The position numbers and the translations under genes were made by a program. 64,000 bases of DNA from Carallia brachiata (Eukaryota; Streptophyta; Magnoliopsida; Malpighiales; Rhizophoraceae), in contig JADCRB010000018.1 of the NCBI GenBank assembly GCA_021464245.1, forward strand, positions 2,151,261-2,215,260, in the 5' to 3' direction. This document shows positions 63,016 to 64,000 of this stretch, one piece after another. The notes below the pieces were generated by a model. It did no database searches. It was not told the origin of the DNA and saw nothing but the letters and a program-made list of their open reading frames with translations. The first letter of the stretch is position 1, and each line of letters opens with the position of its first letter.

Positions 63016-63660
63016 ATGGCTAGTCTCTACACTTGTCTCAGGAAGTTCTTTGATTAAGAAGTTGGAGGCACACGAGCTAAGAAGAGAAGGAGTAGTCTTT
63101 CTCGAGGGATCCCTAAAAGCTCTTCAAACTTAATCTCCAACACCATTGGTGTCATGGAGTTCCAACCACCCTCCTTATTTCACATCTATTGCAGCGAGCC
63201 AAGAAGTTGTGATCGTTCTCCTGGATTTATAGATGCAGCAACGTATAAGGAAGTTCCAACTACTCTCTTTATGCCGAAGTAGACTCGAAGATTATCACTA
63301 TAGTCAATCTCCCTGTGGGTTTGCCTTGTTGTTCCACGGTCCTGGACCTTCTTCATTGGGAGGTTCAAGTTTTTTGTCTACCGGATCATCCTCACCGGAG
63401 CTATGGAACTTCAAGATATATAATAAATCATTTGCGAGCTATGGAAGCTCGATGTCACCTAGAGCCAAAATGTCAATTTCTATATTGGCTGGAAGGCTAA
63501 CTTCCTCAAGATCATATTAGTTTTCATTGCGATCCAACAATAGTTAGGCACAGTCAAAGTTAGAAGACTTCAACAGTCAAGGTTCATCAAAACATCTCAA
63601 GTTTTAAACTAGACTTTAAGACTCGGTTTGGATCACGTTCGCAAAGTTCCTCATTATTGA
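63016..63660 (+). pseudogene. Second decayed frame before the 3' LTR
   Basis: From ATG 63,016 one frame reads 'MASLYTCLRKFFD', TAA, then a basic stretch 'GGTRAKKRRSSLSRG' and 'GFIDAATYKEVPTTLFMPK' before TAG. From about 63,251 another frame is open for about 83 codons ('IITIVNLPVGLPCCSTVLDL', 'HLEPKCQFLYWLEG'), stops at TAA near 63,500, then continues as protein-like sequence. This looks like one gene with a frameshift near 63,250 and a few nonsense changes. I do not recognise it. It may be a second cargo or element-specific gene. Confidence 0.4.
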
Positions 63661-63663
63661 TCC

Positions 63664-63679
63664 TTGAAGTAGAGGCATT
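63664..63679 (+). promoter_or_regulatory. Polypurine tract before the 3' LTR
   Basis: The sequence 'tgaagtagaggcatt' directly precedes TGTAAAC, as in Tat-lineage elements. It would prime plus-strand DNA synthesis. Confidence 0.6.
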
Positions 63680-64000
63680 TGTAAACGTGCTAAAAAAAAG
63701 TCAACTTCTAGAATGGTCGGCGTTACCGACACGACAACGCCAACCCAAATTGGCCACCAACCATTTGGTTGGTGGCAACCATGTTAAAAGGGGGGTGGAG
63801 AGCCTATAAATAGGCCCTCCAGCCCCTAGTTCAAAATATATTCAGAAAATTTATAAACAGAAAAACAGCGAGAACTTGAGAGAAAAATTTTTTTTTGAAA
63901 ATCTCATAAGAAAATTTCTCTTTTTCTTACGTTTTTTTACTCAGTTGTATACTCACCTAACTTCTTTTTTAGAGATATTTCAGGTATAAACCCCAAAAAA
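63680..64000 (+). repeat. 3' LTR, cut by the window edge
   Basis: It matches the 5' LTR from 54,165 on but keeps the 'gagagcctataaataggccc' promoter segment that the 5' LTR lacks. About 320 bp are visible, so the outer end and target duplication cannot be examined. Confidence 0.85.

Overview
The window is plant nuclear DNA, most likely from a eudicot. It is AT-rich, its genes carry GT-AG introns, it holds plant-type transposons and LTR elements, and one gene is a plant-type GH3 beta-glucosidase. I see no bacterial operons, rRNA, tRNA genes or CRISPR. I cannot name the species.

Layout. (1) From about 1.1 to 30.1 kb, and again from about 36.6 to 50.1 kb, the minus strand carries a decayed tandem gene cluster of two related unit types, called A and B here. 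The order is unit 0 (1.15-3.95 kb), B1 (5.3-7.6), A1 (9.0-13.2), B' (14.4-16.2, gene body deleted), A2 (16.2-19.8), B2 (21.9-24.8), A3 (25.2-30.05), then, beyond the GH3 gene, B3 (36.6-42.4) and A4 (47.8-50.1, 3' end only). The units share TATA-boxed promoters, an acidic first coding exon and a long conserved 3' flank. In A3 five exons join into one uninterrupted 205-codon frame. Its fifth exon encodes a leucine zipper that closely resembles the HD-Zip II (ATHB17-like) zipper, but no homeodomain is present. A1 and A2 carry frameshifts in the same exons. B3 also contains exons of a p23-type HSP90 co-chaperone.

(2) A GH3 beta-glucosidase (exo-beta-glucanase type) lies on the plus strand at 31.7-35.8 kb. 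It has a non-coding first exon, a long 5'-UTR intron and eight coding exons. The catalytic residues are present, but the exon 3/exon 4 junction is one base out of frame, so this allele may be broken or carry a sequence error.

(3) The repeated units serve as empty sites for each other and expose several insertions: a 598-bp element with GC-rich inverted ends and a 9-bp target duplication (7.8-8.4 kb), a roughly 0.9-kb GC-rich insertion (13.5-14.4), a roughly 0.6-kb insertion (15.3-15.9), a 1.45-kb probable Copia-type solo LTR (20.4-21.9), and three tiny poly(T) insertions flanked by direct repeats.

(4) From 42.5 to 54.1 kb the DNA is AT-rich intergenic sequence with small repeats, including a 192-bp MITE-like element and a roughly 240-bp imperfect tandem array.

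(5) From 54,165 to the right edge lies a degenerate Ty3/gypsy (Tat-lineage-like) retrotransposon with 5' LTR, gag, protease, reverse transcriptase, archaeal-type RNase H, integrase and the start of the 3' LTR. Between integrase and the 3' LTR it carries a tandem-repeat spacer, a WUSCHEL-related (WOX) homeodomain reading frame and a second decayed frame. The homeodomain cargo and the A3 chimeric zipper gene are the two most interesting signals.
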